DNA of 64,000 nucleotides, from positions 12,404,094 to 12,468,093 of the forward strand of contig NC_081143.1 of NCBI RefSeq assembly GCF_958295425.1. The letters are read 5' to 3'. Position numbers and translations under genes: made by a program. The stretch is from Solea solea (taxonomy: Eukaryota > Chordata > Actinopteri > Pleuronectiformes > Soleidae). Shown here piece after piece: positions 50,701 to 62,561 of this stretch. The stretch's first letter is position 1, and each line of letters starts with the position of its first letter. Below the pieces are notes generated by a model. The model ran no database searches, was not told the origin of the DNA, and was given only the letters and a program-made list of their open reading frames with translations.

Positions 50701-52618
50701 CAGGTTGATCCTCCACCTAAATGTACATTTATAAATCATTAAAATATATACAACTGTATTGGCTTTACATGACACATAATTATGCCAATATCAACAAATA
50801 ACATCACATTCAATTAAACTTAAACTGAAAATATTCTACCAATTCCATCAGTGGTTGAATGCATAGCTTAAAAAAATACTGTTACTGTCAGTGAATGAAG
50901 GTAGAAATAAAGTTTATTTCATATTTATTATTATTACAATGATGATGATGATGGTGGTGATGATGCTCAGTGGAACACTGACAGTGAGGTTTTACCTCAT
51001 GAGTGTGTTCCCTCCCTATCATAATCATCCTATAATAACCTCATTAAACTCCATATTAATGAAGTTGTGCTGCTGTTTGTTTAACCCTGCAGCTCCTTCT
51101 CATGCTGACAGCTTGGTGAGGATTTGTTGTGGGTCGCGCGCTCAGTATCAGTTGTTGGATTATTGATTTGACAGAACTGGGAGCCGCTCATGTCGTGGTG
51201 CGCGCGCGGCAGATGTGTTTTTCATAAACATTGGCACGCGACTGGCGGCATACAGCTACCTCTTTTTTTTCCTCCCCCCCTCCCACACACACACACACAC
51301 ACACACTTGCAGGCGCGTCTCTTGGCCCCCCACGTAATTACTGCGCCACTCTTCCCATAAGCTGTGCACGTCTCCAGTAACAGCAGCGTATGTAAATGAG
51401 ACACGACACGCAGCCTGGACCACGAGCTGTGGAGGAGGAGGAGGCCGTGGGAAGCCTCTTGGAAGCCCCGAAAAAGCCCTGGGGATCCACGGGACGGGAT
51501 CTGGACTGCCACCCCTTACTCCACCTCAACCCCCAGCTGGCCACAGTAATCTGATCTGGACACAAAGGAGCCTGTTGATCTGCTGCAGCAGGTAAAACAG
51601 GAGGAGGAGCCAGAGTTCATGTTTCATAACACTTACTTTATTGTTATTATTCTTTCTTCCTTCCTTTATACATAAAATATTACAGAGACACCGTTTGATC
51701 ATTTAAAGGAGATTACCTCACACAGAGTGTGTGTGTCTGTGTGTGTGTGTGTGTGTGCGCGCGCGCGTGTATGATAATTATAAGACAAAGATTAAAAAAA
51801 CAATTAGAAATCAGAGAAATACAGTATCATATAGATTGTAAAGAGCTGATGATAATAACCTGTGGTTAATGGAGTGATGATGAGCTTGATGTGTGTGTGT
51901 GTGTGTGTGTACATTATTGAGAGGAGTCTGCACACTGTGTGACAATCATGCCCACATCTTCAGCTCAGTGAAAACAGGTTTGCTGCATAAAGACTTGAGG
52001 AAAGGGGGGGGCAAGTTGGGGGGGAATCCGTGGGCATCTCTATCCTGAGAAAGTGCTGATTCAAACCTGGCCTTTTCCTTGAGGCTTTAAAGTACCAGCT
52101 TACATTTTTAGCACGGGTGCCTTCTATAAGAACCCCCCTTCCTCCTCCTCCTCCTCCTCCGCCCCGGCAGCCTGCTGCACTGGTCCTCCTGCTCCTCAGC
52201 ATCAGTGTGAGAATGGAACCTGCAGCCAACATCGCGGGCTCGTGAACTCCAGCGCATCAAACCGCGGCGTGACTCGATGCTTTCACTGCGGGTGAAGATG
52301 CGTCACTGTGACATGAGCGCTGATGGCGCAGAAAATCCAATTGATCATCACATCACGGCACCTCCCTCTCTCTCCATCTCCCCCTCTCTCTCTCTCCCTC
52401 TCCCACTCTCTCTGTCCTCCTCCTCCGCCTCATATGATCGATATCGTGTGATGCGCGCCGTGTTTACGTTCCCACGAGTGACCATGTGGTGTCTCCTCTT
52501 CTGTGACCAAAAAAAAAAGTCCTGGCTTCCCCCTCGCCATATGGCCCCGGAGGGCCCATACCGTTACAGGTCCTTTAACATGCTTCCAGTTAAGTGTAGA
52601 CGGAGCCCGGTGGTGGGA

Positions 52619-52661
<43 letters not shown>

Positions 52662-53639
52662 AGGGAGAGAGAGGAATAAACGACGTTTTTGGATGGGGAT
52701 TGGGGGAGGGGGTTGGTGGCAGATGGCTTGTAAGGGTCTGTCCGCGTCTGAAGGAGTGTCGTGGTCCTTCACTGAAGACCCCCGTCCTCCCCTCTCCTTC
52801 CCTCCCTCCTGCTTTCATAATCAATGGAAAAAGCGCAGATAATGGATGAATAGTCAGACCTGGAGTCACTGTGTTTGTTTTGTTTGGCAGCTACTGGTGG
52901 ACAGGAGTTCAACTACAGCAGCAGCAGCTCCTACAGTAGCACTTTGGTGGTACAACAGCAGCAGCACTTGTTATTGGCACAGAGTACAGGGAGCAGTGGA
53001 GAAGTGTTTCCTGAAGGGGGCGGGGTTTTTCATTTTCACTGTAGTCAGATACTTTCACTTCACTAACATGTTTGTTTGTTTTCTCCTCACCTTTATCCAC
53101 ATGTTCTGGGTCAAAGTGTTTGAGTTCCACTCTTTGTGTCCTCTGTGACCGGCTGTGCTTTACATGCACAAACATGGCTGCAGTTCCATTCATACTGAAA
53201 ACGAGGGCGTGCATCAGTCAAGTGTTCCCCATCATGTACTCATCAAGTCTCACGCGTGTCGTTCCACTGGAGGACATTTCCCACCAGGAATTTGCCGCAT
53301 TTGTTTTGTCATTGTAGTCTCTGAGCGCCGCTGAGTCGTACGTGTGTGTGAGTGCCACTGGATTTCCTCACATAGCCTCAAGCAAGTTTCCATGGTTACC
53401 GTCTTCTTTTTTGAGCTACACCAACACCAAACATGTCAATCTCATTTCAGTATGAGTCTGGGATGTAGTCACCTCCCACTTTCAAGAGGCGTGACCGACC
53501 GACGGAGATGAAAATGCCTTTAAATACAACTGGACCTGCAATGATGACAATGATCAGGACGCCGTATGCAGAGCGACGGAAAAAACACATCAACAAACAT
53601 GCTTGTTGTAGTTTTCTGCGAGTGATGGCTATCTAAATC

Positions 53640-53770
53640 TTAAGAATATATTCACACTCACTCTCTTGCACCAAAGTCCAGAGAGAAAATCAACGTTTCT
53701 AGCTCGCGAGGGCACAGAGCTGCTGGTCGTCTGCTGCCTTATTTGGTAGATTTGTGTCAAATGAAACAAG
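53640..53770 (+). repeat. interspersed repeat family C, copy 3
   Basis: Contains CTCTCTTGCACCAAAGTCCA and GCTGCCTTATTTGGTAGATT. The distal half is not evident. Confidence 0.45.
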
Positions 53771-54114
53771 TCGCTTCCTGTGTGTGGAGCATGGTTCTGT
53801 TGCCGGGCGACACGAGATCCGATCACTGCGAGTTGTGTGGAGCTGAATCAGCATTGTGTGAACTCATCTCTCATCTGACAATGGTTTGGATGCAGTGGGC
53901 ATTCAGTTTGACACTTTTAATTAGAATTCCTTAATCAGTTTGTTCTCAGCTGTGAACGCACATTCATAAAACAGAACCCGGAGAACAGTGGAAATATGGC
54001 ATAAAAGCTTTGGTTTTAATTTACCCATGACTAGAATCACATTATACATGTGATATGCTTCTGCATGACATGGACCATAAATGCCTCCCTGCCTCATGTG
54101 AGCATAAACAAGGT

Positions 54115-54186
54115 TTGGTGTAGGGCCCCTCAGGATCATTTTGCCCTTTTGCCTGGGGGCCCCAAAGTTCCTTGAAACGCCCCTGT
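54115..54186 (+). repeat. short repeat shared with 4155-4206
   Basis: CCCCAAAGTTCCTTGAAACG and CCCCTG here match CCCCAAAGTCCTTTGAAACG and CCCCTG at 4180-4205. Both are preceded by a TAGGGCCC-type sequence. Confidence 0.45.
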
Positions 54187-54824
54187 TCAGTGGCAGCTGC
54201 AGTGTGTCTAACATGAGACTATACATCCTCTCTCTCTCTCCCTCTCTCTCTTCCTCTCTCTCTGGTGTGGTGTGCATGGAGGAGGACTTTTGTTGGTCAT
54301 TGTGGCCATTGATTAGGTGATAAGTAACTATATTGACTCATTAACCAGGTCAGGTGACAGATGAAGTAAGGAAGTGAAAGTGTGTGTGTGTGTGTGTGTG
54401 TGTTTATGTCTGTATTAGGCTGTGAGGACAAATTCTGATGTTTTATGAGGATTTTTGGGCACTCCTTTAATTAAAAGGCCTGGTTTTAGGGTTAGGATTA
54501 GGCAGTTGGTTAAGGTAAGGTTAAGGGGTTATAGGGAACAACATTATGTGTACGGGTTTCTGCAGTAAGAATGTTGTACAAGAATGTGTGTGTTTGTGTG
54601 TGTGTGTGTGGGGGGGGGGGGGTTAGTCCCCTGACGTCATGAGTCGTGAGGTGAATATCTAAACACTGTAGAGAAGATGCACATGCGCAGTGTGGGAGGC
54701 ATTATAGTTCATACAACATGAAAAAAAAGCTATTCACACTCCTGATGGAGAGTAAAGTAACTCTCCACACACACACACACACACACACACACAGCTATTC
54801 TTTTCAGGACACCGCACTGACTTC

Positions 54825-54975
54825 TATTCATTTGGTCAAACTATGACCCTTAACTTTAATCTTAGTCCTAAACTTAATGTCCCTCAGAAATGAGGTTCTG
54901 TCTCATGAGGACCATGACCAGGTTTAGGCCTCCATGAGGACTACTGGACTAAGCTCAGTGTTTATGACAGAAAAG
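54825..54975 (-). repeat. microsatellite-linked repeat family B, copy 3
   Basis: Contains AGAAATGAGGTTCTGTCTCA and TCCATGAGGACTACTGGAC on the plus strand. It lies between (CA)n tracts at 54768-54793 and about 54991-55002. Confidence 0.5.
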
Positions 54976-55362
54976 GTCCTTAAGTGGTAACACACACACA
55001 CTCACACAGTTTTCACTTTATATCAAACATTGTGGGTTTTCTTCTACTGTCACAAGCTTGTTTCATTTAAGTCTCACTCTGTGTGTGTGTGTGTGTGCGC
55101 GTGTGTGTGTTCAGCCAAGGGAGGCGCGCGCACGCTGTTATTGAGGGGAGAGCAGGTGCTAGCCGAATTACCATACAGCTGAGGGTGTGTGTGTGTGTGT
55201 GTGTAGTGGGGGGTGCACAGTACAGAGTGAACTTATTCCTTCACCACACACACACACACACGCACACGCGCGCACACACACAATAACAAAAGTTCCCCCT
55301 CATGTTGGCCACGCGAGCGATTTCGGTGCGCGCGTGCCACCCACCGCCTTGCACGCACCTAA

Positions 55363-55393
<31 letters not shown>

Positions 55394-55996
55394 GATGGAT
55401 TTTTAAAGAAAAAGAAGTAAATGGTGAAGCAGCGCGCGCGCGCGCAGCTCTGCCAAGGAATGTTTTTCTTTTCTCCTTTGACTCAGTTCAAAGCATCAAA
55501 TTCTTCCCACAACCACAAATAACCCGTCAACATTTCCAGTGTGTGTTTGTGTATGTGTGTGTGTGGAGAGGGAGGAAGAGAAGACGAAGCAGTAGGAGGA
55601 GGAGGAGGGGGAGGGGGAGGAGGAGGAGGAGGAGGAAGGGGTGTAAACAATTAACTGAGTCAGGGGTTGACCAAGAAACATTTTCCCTCTCTCTCCATCT
55701 CTTTTCTGGGATTATTTTTTAATGCGGTGGCTTCACACTGAGTTTCTGGCACATGTGAAGATGCCAAAGACCAAAACCAAGTTTGTCATGCAGGGAGGGG
55801 GAGGGAGGCAACAACAGCTGGACGGATCAATACAGAGCGCGTGGCATTAACACGCACGTGCAGGAGGAAATGTGAGGAAAACATCTGTAGGACGTTGCAC
55901 AAAATGTCAGAGTCCCCCCCCCCCCCAGTTTATCCATGATTCTAGACTGAAAACTTTGTTCAAAAGTCTCCAGGAAGAAGACAAGGCTTAAATACC

Positions 55997-56006
55997 TATA
56001 TATGTA

Positions 56007-56071
<65 letters not shown>

Positions 56072-56120
56072 TGTATATGTATATGTATACATATATACAT
56101 ATATGTATGTATGTATATGT
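55997..56120 (+). repeat. (TA)n/(TATG)n array
   Basis: An uninterrupted (TA) core of about 60 bp is flanked by TATG- and TATAC-type units. It can fold back on itself. About 850 bp upstream of the delta TATA box. Confidence 0.9.
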
Positions 56121-56650
56121 ATATGCCTTTTCCAACTGAAAACTAATATTTGGCTGTCTAATGCTGCCTCATTTTGCCAAATTTGTGTCAGTCATGTTCG
56201 TCCAAATGAACGATTTCAAACTCCAATGTCACAAAAATAAAATTTTTGAAGGCACTGATGGACACAAGAGTGGATCAACATTTCCTGTGTGTTATGTTGT
56301 AAAATCGTGACTTGGTGCAGGGCAGTGAGCGATTTACAAATAGTTTTTAGTCTATATTTGTGAGATAAAGCAACAAAAACTTTCTTTTGTTTGTTTTTCT
56401 AATTCAATTGTAGTGATGTGGGCAGAGGGGGAATGGTGGGAGTGTACCTCGCCAAAACAAATAAGAAGTAAAGTACATATATTAAAAAGTAAACAAACAA
56501 CCACTATGGTTAGTGAGTTTGATGGTGCTTGTGTTTTGTGTCAGCCATGTTTTCACTGAGCACGAGCCTCTGTGTCTCAGGCAGGTTGTCAGTGCACAGT
56601 CAGCGGTGCACGTGCACTGGTCCTTCATACACACAACCAAACTAGCCCTT
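56118..56650 (+). repeat. interspersed repeat family C, copy 4 (upstream of delta)
   Basis: Contains CTAATGCTGCCTCATTTTGC, CAAATTTGTGTCAG and the distal GAGCCTCTGTGTCTCAGGCA with GTCAGTGCACAGTCAGCGGT, matching the long copy at 45.3 kb. It ends about 280 bp before the delta TATA box. Confidence 0.5.
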
Positions 56651-56894
56651 TATGTTTCTTTATGTAAACAGTTTTCATCTTGAATGTTTATTTATTTTTT
56701 TACCCTTTTACACCTTTAACTAAGACGAGTCCATGACTCTTGTTGTCAGATACTTCCACACATGCCTCCATGTCTGTGCTCTCTTATTAACGCCGTGTCT
56801 ATGCTGCACGGGGCCCCAACTTGCATGGGATCCCATTGTGGAGAGCAGGGCCAGATTGGGAGGTGAAGTCGGGGGGAGGAGGAGGGGAGGCAGC

Positions 56895-56936
56895 ATTTGC
56901 ATGTTATTACCATAGCATGTGTCAGGCCGTATATAA
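56895..56936 (+). promoter_or_regulatory. dld: delta core promoter: TATA box with upstream octamer
   Basis: TATATAA at 56930-56936 lies about 630 bp before the start codon. An octamer ATTTGCAT (POU-type) is at 56895-56902. Transcription would be expected to start near 56960-56970, giving an unspliced leader of about 600 nt. Placement is inferred from motifs only. Confidence 0.5.
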
Positions 56937-57059
56937 CAGGCTGCAGGCGGCCTGCGCTCCAGAGACAGACGCACAGTTTAAAGTGAGGAGGAGAGAGAGC
57001 GAGCGAGAGAGCGAGAGAGAGAGAGAGAGAGAGAGACGCTGGGGGAAGTGGAGGGAAGC

Positions 57060-57476
57060 ATGTTGGACCAGTGACAAATCTGTTCTTGGTTTAGACCAAG
57101 ACCTGAGCCTACACACACGCACACACTGAAGAAAGGAGAAGCTGCTTCCACCAAAAAAAGAAATCTGTCAACTAAACAAAAACAAGGAACACATCCGTCT
57201 TTTTTCTTCTTCACGCACTGGATTAACGCTTTTATAACGGAACTGGAGGACTCTGTTTCACCATCACACACTTTTATCTACTTTTTCAGCTTTTTATATT
57301 CCGCTCTGAAGGTTTTTGGGATTAATCCTTTTTCTTCTTGTTCACTGGGACATGAATGAGAGCGGCGGCAACAGTTGAAGAGAAGAGAGGGAGGGAGAGA
57401 GAGCGAAAGAGAGAGGGGGGGAAAAACCTGTGAGGCGACAGAAACGTGCTCAATGCATCTTCCTCAGAGAGTTTGA
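57060..57476 (+). promoter_or_regulatory. dld: short upstream ORFs in the delta 5' leader
   Basis: Within the inferred leader are three short uORFs: 57060-57074 (MLDQ), 57352-57378 (MNESGGNS) and 57453-57476 (MHLPQRV). The leader also has a GA-rich tract at 57003-57034. Such uORFs can lower translation of the main frame. Whether they are in the mRNA depends on the true start site. Confidence 0.4.
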
Positions 57477-57564
57477 AGAAGAGGAGGAGGCACAGTGAGG
57501 ACCAGCCGAGCCCCCGAGACTTTTTTACTTTATTTATTCATTATTTATTATGTATTTATTTAAT

Positions 57565-59049
57565 ATGGGGCGCATCATCCTGCTGACTCTTCCCGTCATG
57601 TCCGTGTTGTTGTGCCAGGTAAGACACAAAACTCTTTATTTCATCTATACAGTGTACCATCACCTCACTCACTCACTCACTCCATCCATGACACGCTCAA
57701 CCACACACCAGCTGCACCTGTGTGTTAATAAGCTGCTTTGCTCTGCAGGGCTTCTGCTCGGGAGTGTTCGAGATAAAGTTGCAGGAGTTTCTAAACAAGA
57801 AGGGCGTACAAGGGAACAGAAACTGCTGTAAGGGAAGCCTGACCTCGTCCTACCAGCAGCGGCAGCAGCAGCAGTGTGAATGTAAAACCTTCTTCAGGAT
57901 CTGTCTCAAACACTATCAACCCAACGCCTCCCCGGAGCCGCCTTGCACCTACGGCGGCGCCGTGACGCCCATCCTCGGCTCCAACTCCTTCCAGGTCCCG
58001 GACGCCATCCCGGAGAATTCCTTCACAAACCCCATCAAAATTAACTTTGGCTTCACGTGGCCGGTAAGTGCACTTGGGTCCATCATGTCAGTCAAATGAA
58101 TGACGGTATAGGGAGGTTTTTGTTTTTCTATGAAAACCGTGCGTAAAAGGGCACCTCAGCTCGCGCAACGCGCCAACAAAGTTGGGAGAGCGCACACGCA
58201 CGGAGTTTCACAGGTGTTTAGTTTCAGCAATATTCATTCAGCTCACAAACACTGAATACAACACAGTCGCCTCGGGCCTTTTGCCTGATGTTATCGCCGC
58301 ATCTCCGCTGGCCACCTGTCTCACCACGCCATGCATCTGTGTTTCCAGGGAACCTTCTCACTAATCATCGAGGCGTTACACGCAGACTCCAAAGACGACC
58401 TCTCCACAGGTACGAAACAAACACCCTGCCTCTCATTTTCTTAAAAAAAAAACAAACAACAACCCATAAACGTTTACGCACATTCTAACCAACACCGTAT
58501 TCGCCTTTTATAGAGAACCCAGAGCGCTTGATCAGCACCATGACCACTCAGAGACACCTGACGGTGGGAGAGGACTGGTCCCAGGACCTGCACGCCGTCG
58601 GCAGCACCGAGCTCAAGTACGCGTACCGGTTTGTGTGCGATGAGCACTACTATGGGGACGGATGCTCGGTGTTCTGCCGGCCGAGGGATGACGCGTTCGG
58701 CCATTTCACTTGTGGGGAACGCGGGGAGATAGTGTGCGACGCTGGCTGGAAGGGACAGTACTGCACTGAACGTGAGTGAAACGTCTTTCATTTTCTTACT
58801 TTTGTGTCAAGCTCGTGCGTAAAAGTGTGTCAGGTGGTGGGAACACGAAGGAACAGTCGTGGAAATAGTCATATTTAGAGGTGGAATCAAAAGTCAAGAG
58901 CCAAAAGGTTAAACAAAAAAAAGAGTAAACAACTAATATATGATTATGATGGGTCTGTAACCACATCTTCTGAATGCCGTTTGGAAGACAACTTTTGTAA
59001 ACACCACGCGCAGCCTCCTCCTTCTCCTGCTGCTTCTCCCTCCCTCTCG

Positions 59050-59092
<43 letters not shown>

Positions 59093-62000
59093 CCACTTGA
59101 TTTATTCTAAGGAAAGTTTTGGGGGGAATAATCTCACGCGTGCCATAAATTTACATGCTACCTTCCAATTCGTTACTGTGGGAGTGGGCCGGGCGCTGAT
59201 TGGCTGAGGCGGGGGAGGTATTGTTTGAAGTGGGCAGCTGCCGGCAGAGAGGAGACAATGGAGCAGCTGTCGCGCACTGGCAACACACTCGCCAGCTGTC
59301 CACTCTTATCTGCCCCAATCCGAGACATTAAGGGGAGTGTGTGTGCGTGTGTGTGGGGGGCGCGCGCACAGAGTGAATAAAAGAGTTTTGACCCGCAGCG
59401 AAGAAGAAAAAAAGAGAGGGTGGTGGGGGTCTGTGAGTGTGTGTGTGTGTGTGTGAGTGTGTCATAGAGAATACACACTCCCTCCTTTGTCTCAGAACTA
59501 TGTTAAGCAGAAAATTCTTCCATGCTGATCAGTAGATTGAGTTTAAGATAACAGGTTTAGGAGATTCCTCCTTGGACTCTTGGATGATATATGATTTTAT
59601 TGAAATGAAAAAGGTAGAATTGCTCATATCTTGCTAGAGTGACAGGAACAATGCTGTGTAGCTCACCAACATACAGTCTAAGGGATGTTTTCATGTATGA
59701 AATGAGGACTTTGAAGCAGATTTGTCCAATTATTGTGACAATATTGGGAATTGGGACTGGACATTTTCCCATCATCCCATGTGCCGATAGTTGGGGTTTA
59801 GGGATTTAAGTTTCATTTCTTCAAGAGCAAAACACAAAGAGCGGGTGTTCATGTTGTATCTCTCTCCTCCTGCACAGCGATCTGTCTGCCAGGCTGTGAT
59901 GAAGAGCACGGCTTCTGCGAGAAACCGGGAGAGTGCAAGTAAGTCAAGCAGTTTCACTTGAAGGCTTGAATTATTTAGTGAGGTAATGTGAGTTCACTCA
60001 CAGGTGCTTTTTCTCCCCATTGGACAACAACAGGTGCCGAGTGGGATTTAAAGGACGCTACTGTGATGAGTGCATCCGGTACCCGGGCTGCCTCCACGGA
60101 ACCTGCCAGCAGCCGTGGCAGTGCAACTGTCAGGAGGGCTGGGGTGGACTCTTCTGCAACCAAGGTGAGGAGAAGCCCTGATGATGTGGCCACTGACCAG
60201 GAGAGATGAGTCAAGGGAAAGAGTCAATTTAATGTGGATTAAAAAGTATTTAGGCAATTTAAAACCTTTTACAACAGTAGAAGGTAGAAGTAAAAGTGAA
60301 ACGGAGAGATATTGTTGAATCAGAAATGATGTTCAAAAAACATCCACTTTTCTCAACAAATTAAGACCTGAAAATCACCACATTTGGGTCTGTCTTCATC
60401 AGACCACTCTGCTTATTGGTAAAAGAGAGGGATAGAGGATAGAAAAAGGTTGTTGGGAACATTTGGTACAAGATCGTTCCAGAGCGTTATCGCTGTTTAC
60501 GACATTAAGTTTGGCAAGACATCAAAAAAATGAACAAAAAAGTGGTACAGTAACAATGACAAGAGAGCGGCAGTTGTCTGGAGGAAGCGTGGGAACAGAA
60601 AACCACTGGAAGAAGAGAAAGAGTCAAGTGTGCTGGAGGACAAAAAGACATTCTGTCACTGCTGCTGCTGCTGCTGCGGTTGTCCTGCCATGTGTTGTGC
60701 TGTGGCTAATCCACATGTGCCGCCGTGTCTTTCCAGATCTCAACTACTGCACCCACCACAAGCCCTGCCTGAATGGAGCCACTTGTAGCAACACTGGTCA
60801 GGGCAGCTACACCTGTTCCTGCAGGCCTGGATTCAGTGGGGCCAGCTGTGAGATCCGGGTCAACGAATGCGCTGGAAACCCCTGCCGTAACGGAGGAAGC
60901 TGCACTGTAAGCACTGTTTGGTTTTTGAACAGAGACATTCCATGAACATGACGTGGCTCATTTATATTCACATGCCTTCATCTGTTATTGTCCTATCCTA
61001 TAAATAAAAAAATCAATTCAAACCTTCAAAACAAATAAAGTGAACAGTCCAGAGCAACTGCAGTCACAGAACACATCTTTATTCTAAGCCCGTTCTATTT
61101 TTTCCTCACAGGATTCGGAAAACACATATACCTGCACTTGCCCTCACGGTTTCTATGGCAACAACTGCGAGCTGAGTGCCATGACGTGTGCGGATGGGCC
61201 CTGCTCTAACGGTGGCCGCTGTGCTGACAACCCTGAGGGAGGTTACTTCTGCCAGTGCCCGACAGGATACGCGGGGTTCAACTGCGAGAAGAAGATCGAC
61301 CACTGCACATCTGGCCCCTGTTCAAATGGTAAGAGCAGGACACAGTGTGACCGACCCCGCAAGTCTTTTGTCGTGGAGACTGCTTGTCACTCGTCTCTGT
61401 GGACCAAAACTTAAATGCTGTTCTTTGTCACTGTTCTCAGGTGCACGCTGTGTGGATCTCGTCAACTCTTACCTGTGTCAGTGTCCGGACGGTTTCACCG
61501 GCATGAACTGCGACCACACCGGGGACGAGTGTTTGACGTACCCCTGCCAGAACGGTGGCACGTGTCAGGAGGGTCTCGATGGGTACACCTGCACCTGCCC
61601 ACCGGGATACACCGGCCGCAACTGCAGCTCACCCATCAGCCGCTGCGAACACAACCCGTGCCACAACGGAGCCACCTGCCATGAACGAAACAACCGCTAT
61701 GTCTGTGCGTGCGTTCCCGGCTACGGTGGGCGGAACTGCCAGTTCCTGCTTCCAGAGCATGCGGCCATCCGCGGCTCAGAAGTGCCCTGGATGGCTGTTG
61801 GTTCCGGTGTGGCCCTGGTGCTGCTCCTGCTGGCCGGGTGTGCTGTACTCGTTGGATTTTTCCGATCAAAGGTCCAGCGTGGCGGACAAATGGAGACCAT
61901 CGTAGAGGGAGAGACAATAAATAACCTCACCAACAACTGCCACCGCAGTGACAGGGACCTGGCTGTCAGCGTGCTGCCGACGCCGGGCGTCAAAAATATT

Positions 62001-62561
62001 AACAAGAAGATGGACTTCTGCAGCAGTGATCCAGATGAAGGATCTTCACCGGGGAGGAGCAGCTACAAGAGCCGCCATCCACCCGCAGACTACAACCTCG
62101 TACACGAGGTCAACTACGAGCAGGCGGCCAAGGAGGCCATGCTTGAGCCAGCCTGTGAGGACAAGTGCCAATCCCTGGACTCTTTTGAGTTTGAGGAGAA
62201 GCGCAGCAAACGTTTAAAATGGTAAAAAAAAAAAAATGTTTTGACAAAGTTCATGTGAAATTGCTGAAACTGTGAAAACGATGATGCTGACATGTGTTTT
62301 TTTCTCTCTCTCTCTCTCTCTCTCTCCTGTTTATCCTGAAGCGATGCATCAGAAAAGAAAGCCCCAGAAATGTCTGCATGTGCGGACACCAAGTACAAAT
62401 CTGTGTTTGTGATGTCAGAGGAGAAGGACGAATGTATAATTGCAACTGAGGTGAGTCTTCTTTTGTCTTGTTGTAAAAACATCTTTCTCTGTGCGTGTTT
62501 TTTTTCCCAGCCCATAAATGCTGACCCGTTTGTCTTTTTCTGTGCTTTTCTCCAGGTGTAA
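57565..62561 (+). CDS. dld: deltaD-type Notch ligand (DLL1 family), complete
   Basis: Transmembrane DSL ligand of Notch. Coding exons: 57565-57618, 57749-58063, 58349-58409, 58514-58771, 59878-59938, 60034-60164, 60737-60906, 61112-61328, 61441-62221, 62342-62450 and 62556-62561; all phases agree, giving 720 aa. Order: signal peptide 1-18, MNNL domain ([20 protein letters not shown]), DSL domain 185-227 ([20 protein letters not shown]), eight EGF repeats to about 522, transmembrane segment about 539-563, cytoplasmic tail and C-terminal PDZ ligand IATEV. The N-terminal QGFCSGVFE and KKGVQGN and the cytoplasmic [11 protein letters not shown] fit zebrafish DeltaD better than DeltaA, and exclude DeltaC (tail) and DLL3. 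ATG 57565 has A at -3 and G at +4; an in-frame ATG at 57550 would add MYLFN. The MNNL region has an extra Gln-rich insert ([12 protein letters not shown]). Confidence 0.95.
59160..59340 (+). promoter_or_regulatory. dld: candidate proneural-type enhancer in delta intron 4
   Basis: GC-rich segment unlike the flanking simple repeats. CAGCTG E-boxes sit at 59235-59240, 59264-59269 and 59293-59298, an exact 29-bp spacing. A Sox-like ACAATGG (59255-59261) lies between the first two, a CCAAT-type ATTGGCTGAG is upstream (about 59199-59208) and CTTATCT is downstream (59305-59311). Proneural bHLH factors activate Delta genes through such E-boxes; function here is inference. Confidence 0.4.

Larger units (their letters stand above)
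43760..56894. other. RHOU-like gene to delta intergenic region
   Basis: About 13 kb between divergently transcribed genes. It holds the RHOU-like promoter (just above 43760), TTATA array, repeats B and C, the GAT/GGT minisatellite, (GA)n at 46716-46742 and 52621-52661, (GT)n with a G run at 54600-54622, CG/CA-rich tracts at 55080-55450 and the (TA)n array. Segments that look unique rather than repetitive are 46940-47160, 48500-48720, 49480-49720 and 51070-51560; these are the best places to seek regulatory elements. ORFs here have no recognisable domain. Confidence 0.5.

Noticed and set aside
61188..62225. 345-codon ORF on the plus strand treated as a separate gene
   Set aside because: It reads out of frame through delta exon 8, crosses intron 8 and then follows exon 9; it is part of the delta gene, not an independent one.
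57565..62561. deltaA, deltaC or dll4 as the identity of the Delta gene
   Set aside because: The N-terminus ([16 protein letters not shown]) and cytoplasmic region fit DeltaD; DeltaC has a FATEV end and a different EGF region, and DeltaA has a different leader.
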